Positions 21,070 through 21,293 of a stretch of 21,293 nucleotides of DNA are shown here, piece by piece. The notes under the pieces are model-generated. The model had not been told where the DNA came from, did not search any database, and saw nothing but the letters and a program-made list of their open reading frames with translations. Source of the stretch: Pseudoflavonifractor sp035562355. Its GTDB lineage: Bacteria > Bacillota > Clostridia > Oscillospirales > Oscillospiraceae. The DNA is taken from positions 1-21,293 of the forward strand of contig DATMXU010000229.1 of the NCBI GenBank assembly GCA_035562355.1. Direction: 5' to 3'. Every line of letters starts with the position of its first letter. Positions within the stretch are counted from its first letter, which is position 1. A program made the position numbers and the translations under genes.

Positions 21070-21252
21070 ATGGCGGATAATCTGCCCCTGGACCCCGTCA
21101 TTTTGCTCAGCTATGTGAACACGCAGCTACGGGATTTCTATAGCAGTTTCCAGGACTTCTGCGACGACAGGGGGATCGGCGAACGGGAGATCGGGGAAAA
21201 GCTGGCCGCGATCGGGTATCGGTACTCCAAGGAGCATAACCGGTTTGAGTAA
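21070..21252 (+). CDS. DUF4250 domain-containing small protein
   Basis: This 60-aa protein matches the short DUF4250 family of Clostridia by pattern. It opens with LPLDPVILLSYVNTQLRDFYSSF, has a DDRGIGEREIGEKLAAIGY centre and ends with a short tyrosine-rich tail (YSKEHNRFE). The family has no known function; the size and the helix-turn-helix-like spacing of charged and hydrophobic residues suggest a small cytosolic protein. Its ATG is 4 nt after the alaS stop with only a weak Shine-Dalgarno, so it is probably translated by coupling and shares the T-box-controlled transcript. Being tied to alanine-tRNA charging is an inference from position. Confidence 0.85.
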   Translation: MADNLPLDPVILLSYVNTQLRDFYSSFQDFCDDRGIGEREIGEKLAAIGYRYSKEHNRFE

Positions 21253-21288
21253 TGGCGCATAGGCATATAGTTAAGAAAGGCCGCCGGC

Positions 21289-21293
21289 ATGAT
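21289..21293 (+). CDS. Possible start of the next gene, cut by the window edge
   Basis: An ATG at 21289 has AAGAAAGG about 8 nt upstream, 36 nt after the DUF4250 stop. Only five bases are visible, so neither the reading frame nor the product can be assessed. Confidence 0.3.

Overview
The window looks like chromosomal DNA from a spore-forming, GC-rich member of the Clostridia, probably close to the Oscillospiraceae (Flavonifractor, Intestinimonas or Oscillibacter type). This placement is inference. It rests on a GerA/GerC/GerB germinant-receptor operon, a T-box leader before alaS, Gram-positive ribosome binding sites, a class B sortase with a wall-sorted protein, a DUF4250 protein and high-GC coding. 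No rRNA, tRNA, CRISPR array, phage gene or complete insertion sequence is visible.

Layout from left to right. (1) 1-962: the 3' part of an AI-2E/PerM-family membrane protein, visibly less GC-rich than the rest, closed by a strong hairpin terminator. (2) 1134-5180: a spore germinant-receptor operon in the order A-C-small ORF-B. The small ORF encodes 52 aa with two membrane segments and may be a receptor D subunit. A bidirectional terminator follows. (3) 5187-7853, minus strand: an Rrf2-family regulator with three cysteines, then a surface protein with four near-identical InlB-type repeats and a VPQTG sorting signal, then a class B sortase. (4) 7854-8359: a gene-free stretch with operator-like repeats next to the Rrf2 promoter and three consecutive strong hairpins behind the ABC operon. 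(5) 8360-11328, minus strand: a three-gene ABC importer (lipoprotein, permease, ATPase) of the type called TrpXYZ in streptococci. It has a consensus sigma-A promoter, operator-like palindromes and a Shine-Dalgarno sequence that can fold on itself. (6) 11446-14027, plus strand: TagA/WecG glycosyltransferase, thymidylate kinase, DJ-1/PfpI protein and 5-formyl-THF cyclo-ligase, tightly packed. (7) 14089-14262, minus strand: an easily missed 57-aa protein rich in Cys, Gly and Asn with a hydrophobic Ile/Leu run. (8) 14413-17954: mltG, a U32 peptidase/tRNA-hydroxylation protein and an acyltransferase-3. (9) 18107-21252: promoter, T-box leader, alaS and a DUF4250 protein.

Functionally, the window joins envelope and spore genes (germinant receptor, sortase and substrate, TagA, MltG, acyltransferase, Cys-rich peptide) with housekeeping genes (tmk, folate cyclo-ligase, alaS). 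The neighbourhood of mltG, U32 protein and alaS resembles the Bacillus subtilis yrrL-yrrO/alaS region. The most promising under-described items are the two small proteins (52 and 57 aa), the Rrf2-surface protein-sortase set, the hairpin cluster at 8250-8353 and the self-complementary Shine-Dalgarno of the permease gene.
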